From: Pedobacter sp. Leaf250 | Lineage (GTDB): Bacteria > Bacteroidota > Bacteroidia > Sphingobacteriales > Sphingobacteriaceae | Reading direction: 5' to 3' | Length of the DNA stretch: 64,000 nt | Assembly (NCBI RefSeq): GCF_920984735.1 | Contig: NZ_CAKLBU010000009.1 | Location: 124,001 to 188,000, forward strand | In this document: one piece after another, positions 35,451-44,010 of the stretch | Position numbering within the stretch: the stretch's first letter is position 1 | Layout of the letters: each line of letters starts with the position of its first letter | Program-made: the position numbers and the translations under genes | The notes under the pieces: model-generated | The model's input: the letters and a program-made list of their open reading frames with translations, nothing else | The model's database searches: none | Told to the model about the DNA's origin: nothing

Positions 35451-37358
35451 ATGATCAAATCCCAAAACCTTTCAGTACATTCTACCACTAAAGCATCTTC
35501 TTTGCGCTTTGCAGGCATAAAATTCTTAGCACTATTATTTTTAATACTTTCTGGCGCAAACCTTTTTGCTCAAAAGCTGGAACGTATCGAACCGATGTTC
35601 TGGTATGCAGGAATGCGCAATCCCAAACTGCAATTGCTTGTTCACGGTGAAAACATTGCAGCAAGTACCATCTCATTATCTTACCCAGGTGTAAAACTGG
35701 TTAAGGTAAACAAAGTAGAAAATCCCAATTATTTATTTGTGGATTTAGAAATTTCTTCATCAGTAAAGGCGGGAACGTTCCCGATTAATTTCACTGTTAA
35801 AGGCAAAAAGATATTTAGTTACAACTACGAATTAAAAAACCGCGACAAAACCGCTGGCAGAATTCAAGGTGTAACGCAAAAAGATTTTATTTACTTATTG
35901 ATGCCTGATCGTTTTTCGAATGGCGACAAAAGTAATGATGTTGTGAAAGGCTTGACCGAAACAGCACTTAATCGCGATAGCATGTACTATCGACACGGCG
36001 GTGACATTCAAGGTGTTATCAATCACCTGGATTATCTTAAAGATTTAGGAATTACCACCGTTTGGATGACTCCAGAAATCGAAAATGATATGGAGAAGGC
36101 TTCCTATCATGGTTATGCCGTAACCGATCATTATAAAATTGACCCTCGTTACGGAACTAACGAACTTTATAAAAAATATGTAGAAACTGTTCATGCAAAA
36201 GGCATGAAAGTAATTAAAGACATTGTTCATAACCACATCGGAACCGGACATTGGTTGTATAAAGATCTACCAATGAAAAGCTGGTTAAATCAATGGCCTA
36301 AATATACTCAGACCAGTTATCGCGACCAGCCAGTTATGGACCCACATGCATCAGCAGCCGATAAAAAACGCATGCTTGATGGTTGGTTTGTTCCATCAAT
36401 GCCCGATTTGAATCAAACAAATCCTTATGTACAGAATTACCTAACACAAAATCATATTTGGTGGATTGAGTATGCTGGAATCGATGGACTTCGTTTAGAC
36501 ACCTACCCATATAACGACGCTGCTTTTATGGCCGATTGGGCAATTATTTTACATAATGAATTCCCCAACCTAACTGTTTTTGGTGAAACACTGGTCTCTT
36601 CAGTTGCTAGTCAGGCCTTTTTTACTGGAGGAAATACGGTTAACCGTGGCTTTGATACGCATCTTCAAGGTCTTACTGATGCTGTTTTAAAAGACGCAAT
36701 TTATGAAGGTTTGAACGGAAAATCAGGCTGGACTGACGGCATTAATCGTATATATGCAACTTTAGCTCAAGATTTCTTATATAAAAACCCAAATACAAAT
36801 TGCATCTTTCTGGATAACCATGATATGAGTCGCTTTTACTCGATGGTAAATGAAGATTTTGATAAGTACAAGGAAGGAATGGCGATTTTATTAACCATGC
36901 GTGGTATCCCACAAATGTATTATGGAACGGAGATTTTAATGAAAAACTACTCTAATCCTGATGGTTTGGTTCGTTCTGATTTTCCAGGTGGTTGGGATGG
37001 CGATAAAAAAGATAAATTCATCGCCGATGGCAGAACCAACAAAGAAAACGAAGCATTTAACTTTGTAAAAACGTTAGCGAATTATCGTAAAAATAGTACA
37101 GCATTACAAAACGGCAAATTAATGCAGTTTGTTCCTGAAGATGATGTTTACGTGTATTTCAGATATAATGATCAACAAAAAGGAACTGTAATGGTTATTA
37201 CCAATAATACTGATAAAGATAAAAGCCTAAATACAGATAGATTTGCTGAACGTACAGCTGGAATGACCATTGCAAAAAATGTAATTACAGGAGAAAGCCT
37301 ATCCATTAAAGAAATTAAAGTTCCATCAAAAACAACTTTGGTTTTGGAGTTGAATTAA
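35451..37358 (+). CDS. SusA-like GH13 neopullulanase/cyclomaltodextrinase
   Basis: A 635-residue exported enzyme with a signal peptide (about 22-40, NLFAQ cleavage). It has an N-terminal cyclomaltodextrinase beta domain (about 42-125), a GH13 barrel and a C-terminal beta domain. The catalytic set is complete: nucleophile D350 (GLRLDTYPY), acid/base E379 (VFGETL) and transition-state D458 (LDNHDMSRF). The word DIVHNHIGTGHWL matches conserved region I. SusA-like enzymes act in the periplasm on imported maltooligosaccharides. An in-frame copy of the operator core (35770-35783) lies within codons near residue 108. The first Met is followed by a long N-region; no better internal start was seen. 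Confidence 0.93.
   Translation: MIKSQNLSVHSTTKASSLRFAGIKFLALLFLILSGANLFAQKLERIEPMFWYAGMRNPKLQLLVHGENIAASTISLSYPGVKLVKVNKVENPNYLFVDLEISSSVKAGTFPINFTVKGKKIFSYNYELKNRDKTAGRIQGVTQKDFIYLLMPDRFSNGDKSNDVVKGLTETALNRDSMYYRHGGDIQGVINHLDYLKDLGITTVWMTPEIENDMEKASYHGYAVTDHYKIDPRYGTNELYKKYVETVHAKGMKVIKDIVHNHIGTGHWLYKDLPMKSWLNQWPKYTQTSYRDQPVMDPHASAADKKRMLDGWFVPSMPDLNQTNPYVQNYLTQNHIWWIEYAGIDGLRLDTYPYNDAAFMADWAIILHNEFPNLTVFGETLVSSVASQAFFTGGNTVNRGFDTHLQGLTDAVLKDAIYEGLNGKSGWTDGINRIYATLAQDFLYKNPNTNCIFLDNHDMSRFYSMVNEDFDKYKEGMAILLTMRGIPQMYYGTEILMKNYSNPDGLVRSDFPGGWDGDKKDKFIADGRTNKENEAFNFVKTLANYRKNSTALQNGKLMQFVPEDDVYVYFRYNDQQKGTVMVITNNTDKDKSLNTDRFAERTAGMTIAKNVITGESLSIKEIKVPSKTTLVLELN
35770..35783. promoter_or_regulatory. 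Intragenic copy of the LacI-type operator core
   Basis: CGGGAACGTTCCCG, the 14-base core of both upstream operators, occurs exactly within the SusA-like gene as codons for G-T-F-P. It is about 6.4 kb from the upstream pair. Chance or function cannot be told apart by eye. Confidence 0.6.
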
Positions 37359-37360
37359 AG

Positions 37361-37388
37361 CTAAAAGCAGAAAGACTAAAGCAGAAAG
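37361..37388. repeat. Short direct repeat in the GH13-pgmB junction
   Basis: CTAAAAGCAGAAAG (37361-37374) and CTAAAGCAGAAAG (37376-37388) are almost identical and adjacent. The word TCTTGATAC that follows reappears in the next junction near 38169. Confidence 0.6.
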
Positions 37389-37428
37389 CGAAGTATCTTG
37401 ATACTCACTACTAAAATACTATATAACA

Positions 37429-38127
37429 ATGCAAGACAATAAACACCCGGAACTTTCAACTTTCAATCTTCAACCTTCAACCTTAATTAAAGCTTGTCTT
37501 TTTGATTTGGATGGCGTTTTAGTAGATACAGCAGTTTACCATTATCAAGCCTGGAAACGTTTAGCTAATACAATGGGCTTCGATTTTACTGAAGAACAAA
37601 ATGAGCAATTGAAAGGTGTAAGTCGTGTAGAAAGTCTGAACAAAATTTTGGCTTGGGGCGGTGTAGAAAAAACGGATACAGAGAAAGAAGAACTGGCCAC
37701 TTTGAAGAACAGCTGGTATGTAGATATGATTACCAAAATGACACCAGCCGAGGTTTTACCTGGAACGGTAGATTTTTTAACCGAAATTCATAAAGCAGGT
37801 TATAAATTAGCGCTAGGTTCGGCAAGCAAAAACTCTGGAATTATTTTAGAAAGAACTCATCTGGCTCACTTTTTTGATGAGATTGTAGACGGAAATATGG
37901 TTACAAAATCCAAACCAGATCCGGAAGTTTTTTTAAAAGGTGCTGAGCTATTAGGTTTCAAACCTGAAGAATGTGTAGTGTTTGAAGACGCTGTTGCGGG
38001 TGTTGAAGCAGCAAAACGGGGCGGAATGAAAGCCATTGGCATCGGCGAAAAAAGTGTACTTACCGAAGCCGATGTGGTAGTAAGTGGACTGGACAAATTA
38101 ACGGTTAAAGATTTAGAAGAGTTGTAA
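37429..38127 (+). CDS. pgmB: Beta-phosphoglucomutase
   Basis: A 232-residue HAD-superfamily enzyme that turns beta-glucose-1-phosphate into glucose-6-phosphate. Motif I is CLFDLDGVLVDTAVYHYQAW, with the nucleophile Asp and acid/base Asp two residues on. The helical cap holds KGVSRVESLNKIL, the typical beta-PGM loop. Then come the HAD threonine/serine segment LALGSASKN, the lysine, and the acidic VFEDAVAGVEAAKRGGMKAIGIG. The genes around it (GH65 phosphorylase) provide exactly this substrate. The N-terminus is odd: about 18 extra residues precede the usual start, and residues about 9-18 are encoded by a heptamer repeat (37454-37481). Confidence 0.94.
   Translation: MQDNKHPELSTFNLQPSTLIKACLFDLDGVLVDTAVYHYQAWKRLANTMGFDFTEEQNEQLKGVSRVESLNKILAWGGVEKTDTEKEELATLKNSWYVDMITKMTPAEVLPGTVDFLTEIHKAGYKLALGSASKNSGIILERTHLAHFFDEIVDGNMVTKSKPDPEVFLKGAELLGFKPEECVVFEDAVAGVEAAKRGGMKAIGIGEKSVLTEADVVVSGLDKLTVKDLEEL
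37454..37488. repeat. Heptamer tandem repeat inside the 5' end of pgmB
   Basis: Four tandem seven-base units TTTCAAC, TTTCAAT, CTTCAAC, CTTCAAC (37454-37481), with a fifth degenerate unit. In other Bacteroidota junctions such pyrimidine/CAA runs are intergenic, but here the run lies after the only available ATG. Confidence 0.75.
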
Positions 38128-38132
38128 AAAAG

Positions 38133-38197
38133 TTTAAGGTGTAGGGTTTAAGGTGTGGGGCTTTCGGTCTTGATACCTGATACTAACTACTTGATAC
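38133..38197. repeat. Repeat-rich junction between pgmB and the GH65 gene
   Basis: TTTAAGGTGT occurs at 38133-38142 and 38147-38156. Then TGATAC occurs three times (38171, 38178, 38192). The two word types stand next to each other and end just before the GH65 start codon. Confidence 0.65.
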
Positions 38198-38202
38198 TAA
38201 TT

Positions 38203-40521
38203 ATGAAGAATTACATTAAAGCAGATGAGTGGAACATTATCGAAGAAGGCTTTGATCCACATTTAAATAAAATTTCGGAGAGTATTTTTAGTTTGGGTAA
38301 CGGCCGTATGGGGCAGCGTGCCAATTTTGAAGAAACTTACAGTGGCGAAACCCTTTTGGGGAATTATGTTGCTGGCGTTTATTATCCAGATAAAACCCGT
38401 GTAGGTTGGTGGAAAAATGGCTATCCAGAATATTTTGCTAAAGTTTTAAATGCAGCAAACTGGGTGGGTATCGAAGTAAAATTGGATGATGAAGTTTTAG
38501 ATTTGGCAACTGCTGAAGTTAGCGATTTCAAACGTGTTTTGGATATGCATGCAGGTATCTTAGAACGTACTTTCACGGCAAAACTGAAAAGTGGTAAAAC
38601 CGTAAAAGTTAAGTCTACTCGTTTTTGCAGCATAGCTGATGATGAAGTTGGTGCAATCCGATACAGCATTACACCATTAAATTTTGATGGAAAAATCACA
38701 TTGATGCCTTTCATCGATGGTGATATCAAAAATCAGGATAGCAATTACGATGAAAAATTCTGGGATATGGTTGCTGATGAAATTACTGATTCGGAGGCAT
38801 ACATCAAACTAAGAACAAAGAAAACTGAGTTTGAGGTTTGCACAGGAAGCAACATTGAATTGTATAAAAATTCGGAGAAAGTAAGTATTAATCCTGAAGC
38901 TGTTCGCAAGGAAAAATTCGTAGGCCAAACTTTTTCAGTTGATGTAAAAGCTAACGAAGAAATTATTTTAGTTAAAATTGCGGCTAATTTATCTTCTGAA
39001 AATTATCCTAAAGAATCTCTCTTAAAAGAAGCAAAATCAGTTATCACGAAGGCAACGGCCAAAGGTTTTGATATTTTATTAAAAGAACAAACCGAAGCCT
39101 GGGCAACCAAATGGGAAGAAAGCGATATTGTTATTGTGGGCGATGTTTCTGCCCAGCAAGCAATTCGTTTCAATATTTTCCAACTTTTCCAAACGTATAC
39201 AGGTAAAGATGATAGGTTAAATATCGGCCCGAAAGGTTTTACTGGTGAGAAATACGGCGGTTCTACTTATTGGGATACTGAAGCTTATTGCGTGCCTTTC
39301 TATTTGGCAACCGCTCCTCAGGAAGTAAGCAAAAACTTATTGGTTTACCGCCACAAGCAATTGGGTAAAGCCATCGAAAATGCTGCAAAACTAGGTTTCA
39401 AAGATGGTGCAGCATTGTATCCAATGGTTACGATGAATGGCGAAGAATGCCACAATGAGTGGGAAATTACTTTCGAGGAAATCCATCGTAACGGCGCTAT
39501 TGCTTTTGCAATTTATAATTACATCCGTTACACCGGCGATGAAAGTTATTTATCTGATTTCGGTTTAGAAGTTTTAATTGGCATTGCCCGTTTCTGGAAA
39601 CAACGCGTAAACTGGAGTGGCGAAAAACAGCAATATGTAATGTTGGGGGTTACTGGTCCGAACGAGTATGAGAACAATGTAAACAACAACTGGTACACCA
39701 ATTTATTGGCCACATGGTGCATGAAATATGCAACGGAAGCTGCCGAAATTGTTAAAATACAGCAACTAGAAAAATATAAAAGCTTGTTAAAAAGCCTAAA
39801 TTTCGATGCTAAAGAATTTGCAGATTGGGCAGATATCATAGAGAAAATGTATTATCCAGCAGATAAAAATCTGGGTATCTTCTTACAGCAAGATGGTTAT
39901 TTAGATAAAGAACAAACTTTAGTTAAAGATTTGCCGGCAAGCGAAAGACCAATTAACCAGAAATGGAGTTGGGATCGGATTTTGCGTTCGCCTTTTATTA
40001 AGCAAGCTGATGTTTTGCAAGGATTGTATTTCTTTGAAGAAGATTACGATTTGGAAACCATCAGAAGAAACTTCGATTTTTATGAGCCTCGTACGGTTCA
40101 CGAAAGTTCTTTATCGCCTTGCGTACACAGTATTTTAGCCGCTAAATTAAATGATGAAGCCCGTGCTTACGAATTCTATTTACGTACCGCCCGCTTAGAT
40201 TTAGACGATTACAACAACGATACCGAAGACGGTTTACACATCACTTCGATGGCTGGAACCTGGATGAGTGTGGTTGAGGGTTTTGCAGGTATGCGTGTTC
40301 GTGATGGTAAATTGCAGTTTAGTCCTTTTTTGCCTACGCAATGGAAATCATTCTCGTTTACCATTGGTTTTAGAGGTGCAACCTTAAAAATTAACATTAC
40401 AGAAAACGGCATCAACATTAAAAATAACAACGATGTTGATTTAGAAATCGGTATCAGAAACCAGGTTTATAAATTGGCTGGAAACGCAGCAATCGAAGTG
40501 AATAACGCGGAGTTGGTATGA
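38203..40521 (+). CDS. GH65 maltose-type phosphorylase
   Basis: A 772-residue cytoplasmic enzyme of glycoside hydrolase family 65. The start at 38203 (MKNYIKADEW) is chosen over an upstream ATG, because family members begin with this segment. An N-terminal beta-sandwich (about 1-270) precedes the (alpha/alpha)6 barrel with WDTEAYCVPFYLA, the general acid E488 in TGPNEYENNVNNNWYTN and the phosphate/substrate loop around HESSLSPCVHS. The C-terminal beta part includes LPTQWKSFSF. Inverting phosphorolysis of maltose gives glucose and beta-glucose-1-phosphate, and the adjacent pgmB uses the latter. Kojibiose or trehalose phosphorylase cannot be fully excluded, but context favours maltose. Confidence 0.92.
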   Translation: MKNYIKADEWNIIEEGFDPHLNKISESIFSLGNGRMGQRANFEETYSGETLLGNYVAGVYYPDKTRVGWWKNGYPEYFAKVLNAANWVGIEVKLDDEVLDLATAEVSDFKRVLDMHAGILERTFTAKLKSGKTVKVKSTRFCSIADDEVGAIRYSITPLNFDGKITLMPFIDGDIKNQDSNYDEKFWDMVADEITDSEAYIKLRTKKTEFEVCTGSNIELYKNSEKVSINPEAVRKEKFVGQTFSVDVKANEEIILVKIAANLSSENYPKESLLKEAKSVITKATAKGFDILLKEQTEAWATKWEESDIVIVGDVSAQQAIRFNIFQLFQTYTGKDDRLNIGPKGFTGEKYGGSTYWDTEAYCVPFYLATAPQEVSKNLLVYRHKQLGKAIENAAKLGFKDGAALYPMVTMNGEECHNEWEITFEEIHRNGAIAFAIYNYIRYTGDESYLSDFGLEVLIGIARFWKQRVNWSGEKQQYVMLGVTGPNEYENNVNNNWYTNLLATWCMKYATEAAEIVKIQQLEKYKSLLKSLNFDAKEFADWADIIEKMYYPADKNLGIFLQQDGYLDKEQTLVKDLPASERPINQKWSWDRILRSPFIKQADVLQGLYFFEEDYDLETIRRNFDFYEPRTVHESSLSPCVHSILAAKLNDEARAYEFYLRTARLDLDDYNNDTEDGLHITSMAGTWMSVVEGFAGMRVRDGKLQFSPFLPTQWKSFSFTIGFRGATLKINITENGINIKNNNDVDLEIGIRNQVYKLAGNAAIEVNNAELV

Positions 40522-40568
40522 TTGTAGAGGTAAAATGTAAGATGGAAAATGGCAACCTTTCATCAGGT

Positions 40569-40622
40569 CGTCACTGCGAAGAACAGCTTGTCCCGATGCT
40601 TCGGGAAAGCAATCTCACAACG
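40569..40622. repeat. REP-like palindromic element in the 5' end of a GH13 gene
   Basis: The element contains a hairpin TCCCGA (40591-40596), loop TGCT, TCGGGA (40601-40606), with flanks TCGTCACTGCGAAGAAC and AAGCAATCTCACAACGA. It resembles the family of dispersed elements often seen between genes in Pedobacter-like genomes. The ATG used by the following gene (40596) lies inside the hairpin. Confidence 0.75.
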
Positions 40623-42374
40623 ATTTTTTCAATAATTGCAATTTTCCTTTTACTAATTTCTTCATCATCATTTGCACAAAAAAAGAGTAAAAATATGAAC
40701 GATAAACAAATCGTTATATATCAATTATTGCCCCGTTTATTCGGAAATAAGAACACTACAAATATCCCTTATGGAACCATTGAGCAAAATGGATCTGGGA
40801 AGTTTAATGATATTACAGACAAAGCTTTAGATGGCATTAAAGAACTTCACGCGAATTACGTGTGGTATACCGGAGCTATTGCACATGCAAGTTTAACCGA
40901 TTATTCTGCTTATGGAATAAAGGTTGATGATGCCGATGTAGTTAAAGGAAGAGCAGGTTCTCCATACGCCATTCGCGATTATTACGATGTAAATCCAGAT
41001 TTAGCAGTTGATGTGAAGAACCGGATGAGAGAATTCGAGGCATTAGTAAAAAGAACGCATGCGAAAAGTCTGAAAGTCATTATCGATTTCGTTCCAAATC
41101 ACGTAGCCAGAAGTTATCATTCTTATACTAAACCAAAAAATGTAATCGATTTTGGTGTAAAAGACGATGTAAAAAAAGCTTTCAGTGCACAAAACGATTT
41201 TTATTATATCCCCGGTCAGTCTTTAGTAGTACCCACCAATGGACAAAAAACACCGCTTTCTATTTTACAGGATGGCAAGTTTGATGAAAATCCAGCGAAA
41301 GCTACAGGTAATGATGCATTCACGGCATCGCCGAAGTACGATGATTGGTACGAAACCATCAAGCTAAATTATGGGGTTGATTATCAAAATGGCAGACAAA
41401 ATCATTTCGAACCGATACCACCAGTGTGGACTAAAATGCGAGATATTTTAATCTTCTGGACTAAAAGAGGTGTTGATGGTTTCCGTTGTGATATGGCAGA
41501 AATGGTGCCGATTGCATTCTGGAATTGGGTTATCCCGCAGGTTAAACAAGTTAATCCCGATTTAATTTTCCTGGGCGAAGCTTATAATCCGCAGGTTTAC
41601 AAACAATATTTAGAAGAGGGAAAATTCGACTATCTGTATGATAAAGTTGGATTGTACGACGGATTGAAACGATTAATTAGAAATGAACCATCTGCGGATG
41701 TGAAAGACATTCGTTATGTATGGCAGAAAGAAAGCGCTGGTTTTGGCAAACACATGTTACGCTTTTTAGAAAACCATGACGAGGAACGAATTGCATCGGC
41801 AGGCTTTGCAGGAAAAGCTGAATTGGCTTTGCCTGCAATGGTTGTTTCAGCAACGCTGGGTTCGGGTCCGGTAATGCTTTATTTCGGTCAGGAAGTGGGC
41901 GAACCTGGTAAAGGAGCTGAGGGTTTTGGTGGAGATGATAACCGCACTACGATTTTTGATTATTGGGGTGTTCCGAATCATCAGAAATGGATGAATGGTG
42001 GTTTATTTGATGGACATAAATTAAATGCAGCACAGCAAAATTTAAGGGCTTATTACAAACAGCTTTTAAAAGTAACAACACAAAGTGATGCAGTACTTAA
42101 TGGCGAAATTTATGATGTTCCTCAAACTGGAAATATGAATAACCGCATGTATGCTTTTATCCGTTATTCTGGTAAACAGCGTTTGTTGGTGATTGCAAAT
42201 TTCGATAGAAATCAAACATTGGAAGCGAACATTGAGATTCCAGATAGCATTTTAAAAGTGAAAAATTCATCTCCTGTTACTGATTTATTAACAGATAGAA
42301 AATTAAATATACCCGCAGGAACGAGTATCCCTGTAAAACTTGGTCCGGTTTCGGCGCAAGTGATAGAATTTTAA
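40596..42374 (+). CDS. Exported GH13 alpha-amylase family enzyme
   Basis: A 592-residue protein. From ATG 40596 the N-terminus reads MLRESNLTTIFSIIAIFLL, then a SSSSFAQ cleavage site, an acceptable signal peptide. Longer starts (40518, overlapping the GH65 stop; or 40542) add only repeat-derived residues. An ATG at 40695 (MNDKQIVIYQLLP) would remove the signal. The GH13 barrel has region I VIIDFVPNHVARSYH, nucleophile D299 (GFRCDMAEM), acid/base E328 (FLGEAY) and D395 (FLENHDEER), and a C-terminal beta domain. A periplasmic maltodextrin-hydrolysing or transferring enzyme is likely; exact specificity is not evident. Confidence 0.88.
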   Translation: MLRESNLTTIFSIIAIFLLLISSSSFAQKKSKNMNDKQIVIYQLLPRLFGNKNTTNIPYGTIEQNGSGKFNDITDKALDGIKELHANYVWYTGAIAHASLTDYSAYGIKVDDADVVKGRAGSPYAIRDYYDVNPDLAVDVKNRMREFEALVKRTHAKSLKVIIDFVPNHVARSYHSYTKPKNVIDFGVKDDVKKAFSAQNDFYYIPGQSLVVPTNGQKTPLSILQDGKFDENPAKATGNDAFTASPKYDDWYETIKLNYGVDYQNGRQNHFEPIPPVWTKMRDILIFWTKRGVDGFRCDMAEMVPIAFWNWVIPQVKQVNPDLIFLGEAYNPQVYKQYLEEGKFDYLYDKVGLYDGLKRLIRNEPSADVKDIRYVWQKESAGFGKHMLRFLENHDEERIASAGFAGKAELALPAMVVSATLGSGPVMLYFGQEVGEPGKGAEGFGGDDNRTTIFDYWGVPNHQKWMNGGLFDGHKLNAAQQNLRAYYKQLLKVTTQSDAVLNGEIYDVPQTGNMNNRMYAFIRYSGKQRLLVIANFDRNQTLEANIEIPDSILKVKNSSPVTDLLTDRKLNIPAGTSIPVKLGPVSAQVIEF

Positions 42375-42385
42375 ACTAAAGAAAA

Positions 42386-42481
42386 TAACCGCAAAGAACG
42401 CAAAGATTTTCGCAAAAAATACAAAGGATAAACGCCCAGCTTTGCGCCCTTTGCGCTTTAACTTGGTGCCCTTTGCGGTTA
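42386..42481. repeat. GCAAAG-rich inverted repeat element in the GH13-MFS junction
   Basis: Outer arms TAACCGCAAAG (42386-42396) and CTTTGCGGTTA (42471-42481) are perfectly complementary over 11 bases. Between them GCAAAG/CGCAAA words on the left and GCTTTGCGCC, CTTTGCGC words on the right allow a long imperfect hairpin. It fills almost the whole junction before the MFS gene. Confidence 0.8.
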
Positions 42482-42496
42482 AATAAACCAAATATA

Positions 42497-43873
42497 ATGA
42501 GCTTAAAAACAATATTCGAGAACCCGAAATTAACATTAGCACAAATTATTAATATGAGTGTGGGTTTCTTCGGAATCCAATTCGGTTGGGATTTACAACG
42601 TGCCAATATGGGTCGCATTTACGAAAACCTTGGCGCAAACCCCGATCAGGTTCCATTATTGTTTTTAGCAGCACCATTAACAGGTCTTTTGGTTCAGCCG
42701 ATTATTGGATATTTAAGCGATAGAACCTGGCACCCGAAATGGGGACGGAGAAGACCATATTTCATGATCGGTGCCATTGTAAGCAGTATCGCTTTAATCT
42801 TTATGCCTCATAGCAGCGCCTTATGGATGGCCGCAGGTTTACTTTGGGTTTTAGATGTATTTGGAAATATAGCCATGGAACCTTTCCGTGCTTTTGTTAC
42901 CGATAAATTACCTGATAGTCAGGTAAACCGCGGTTTCATTATGCAAAGTATGATGATTGGTTTGGGCGGAAGTATTGCATCAGCTTTACCTTGGGTAATG
43001 AACAATATTTTTCATTTACAAAATACAGCAGCTCAGGGCAACATTCCAGAAAACGTAAAGTTCTCGTTTTATATTGGTGCATTCTTCTTTTTTGCTGCGG
43101 TATTATGGACGGTTCTCACTACTAAAGAATATCCACCACAAGATGTAGATTTTAAAGAAAAAGTTAGAGAAAGTAACAAAGGTTTTGGCGGTGGTGCACG
43201 TGAAATTTTTCATGCATTAAGCAACATGCCAAAACGGATGCAAATTGTTTCTCTGGTTCAGTTTTTCACCTGGCCAGGTTTGTTTCTAATGTGGTTTTAC
43301 TACACAACTGCTGTAGCTGTTAATGTTTTCGGAGGTAAAGATGCTGCCGATCCAGTGTATGCGCAAGGTGCCGATTTTGGAAGTTTAACTCTGGCTTATT
43401 ACAGCGTGATCACTTTCCTTTTTGCTTTGGTCTTACCAAAAATTGCTGATGCTTTGGGCAGAAAAACCACTCATGCAATTTGTTTATTATGCGGTGCCAT
43501 TGGATTAATCAGCGTAGCGTGGGTGCATGATAAAAATATGCTGTATTTATGTATGACAGGGGTTGGTATTGCCTGGGCAAGTATTCTCTCAATGCCTTAT
43601 GCCATGTTAAGTGGCTCATTACCTAAAGATAAAATTGGTATTTATATGGGGATTTTCAATTTCTTCATTGTATTGCCAGAGATTATTGCATCACTTGGTT
43701 TTGGCTGGCTAATGCGCAACGTACTAAATAATGATAGACTTTTAGCGGTTCAGCTTGGTGGTGGATTAATGATTCTTGCCGCTGTGATTTGCTATTTGTT
43801 CATCAGAGAACCAAAAAAAACGGATGAAGTTTTAGCTTCAGAATTATCTATTGAAGAAAATAGGTCAGTGTAG
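42497..43873 (+). CDS. MFS sugar transporter (SLC45/maltose-type)
   Basis: A 458-residue inner-membrane protein with about 12 helices. The start at 42497 (MSLKTIFENPKLT) follows a short in-frame upstream extension that is discarded. The MFS loop signature reads GYLSDRTWHPKWGRRRPYFMIGA, and helix 1 carries GFFGIQFGWDLQRANMGRIYENLGA, a pattern of the SLC45-like sucrose/maltose symporters. In this locus it would import maltose or short maltodextrins from the periplasm with protons, supplying the cytoplasmic phosphorylase. The GH13 gene upstream and the lipoprotein GH13 downstream support that role. Confidence 0.9.
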   Translation: MSLKTIFENPKLTLAQIINMSVGFFGIQFGWDLQRANMGRIYENLGANPDQVPLLFLAAPLTGLLVQPIIGYLSDRTWHPKWGRRRPYFMIGAIVSSIALIFMPHSSALWMAAGLLWVLDVFGNIAMEPFRAFVTDKLPDSQVNRGFIMQSMMIGLGGSIASALPWVMNNIFHLQNTAAQGNIPENVKFSFYIGAFFFFAAVLWTVLTTKEYPPQDVDFKEKVRESNKGFGGGAREIFHALSNMPKRMQIVSLVQFFTWPGLFLMWFYYTTAVAVNVFGGKDAADPVYAQGADFGSLTLAYYSVITFLFALVLPKIADALGRKTTHAICLLCGAIGLISVAWVHDKNMLYLCMTGVGIAWASILSMPYAMLSGSLPKDKIGIYMGIFNFFIVLPEIIASLGFGWLMRNVLNNDRLLAVQLGGGLMILAAVICYLFIREPKKTDEVLASELSIEENRSV

Positions 43874-43899
43874 TAATAATAGTGTAATCTTAATTTATA

Positions 43900-43984
43900 A
43901 CCACAGAGAACGCAAAGAAAAGCACAAAGTAACAGAGAATATTTGGCTCTGTGTGCTCTGTGAAAATTCCGTGTGCTCAGTGGT
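43900..43984. repeat. ACAGAG-rich inverted repeat element in the MFS-GH13 junction
   Basis: The left half (ACCACAGAGAACGCAAAG, then CACAAAGTAACAGAG) is largely the reverse complement of the right half (CTCTGTGTGCTCTGTG, then GTGCTCAGTGGT). Together they can fold into a long, bulged hairpin. It is a family different from the one at 42386, though built in the same way. Confidence 0.75.
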
Positions 43985-44010
43985 AAAATATCTCCCAATT
44001 TCCTAACCAA

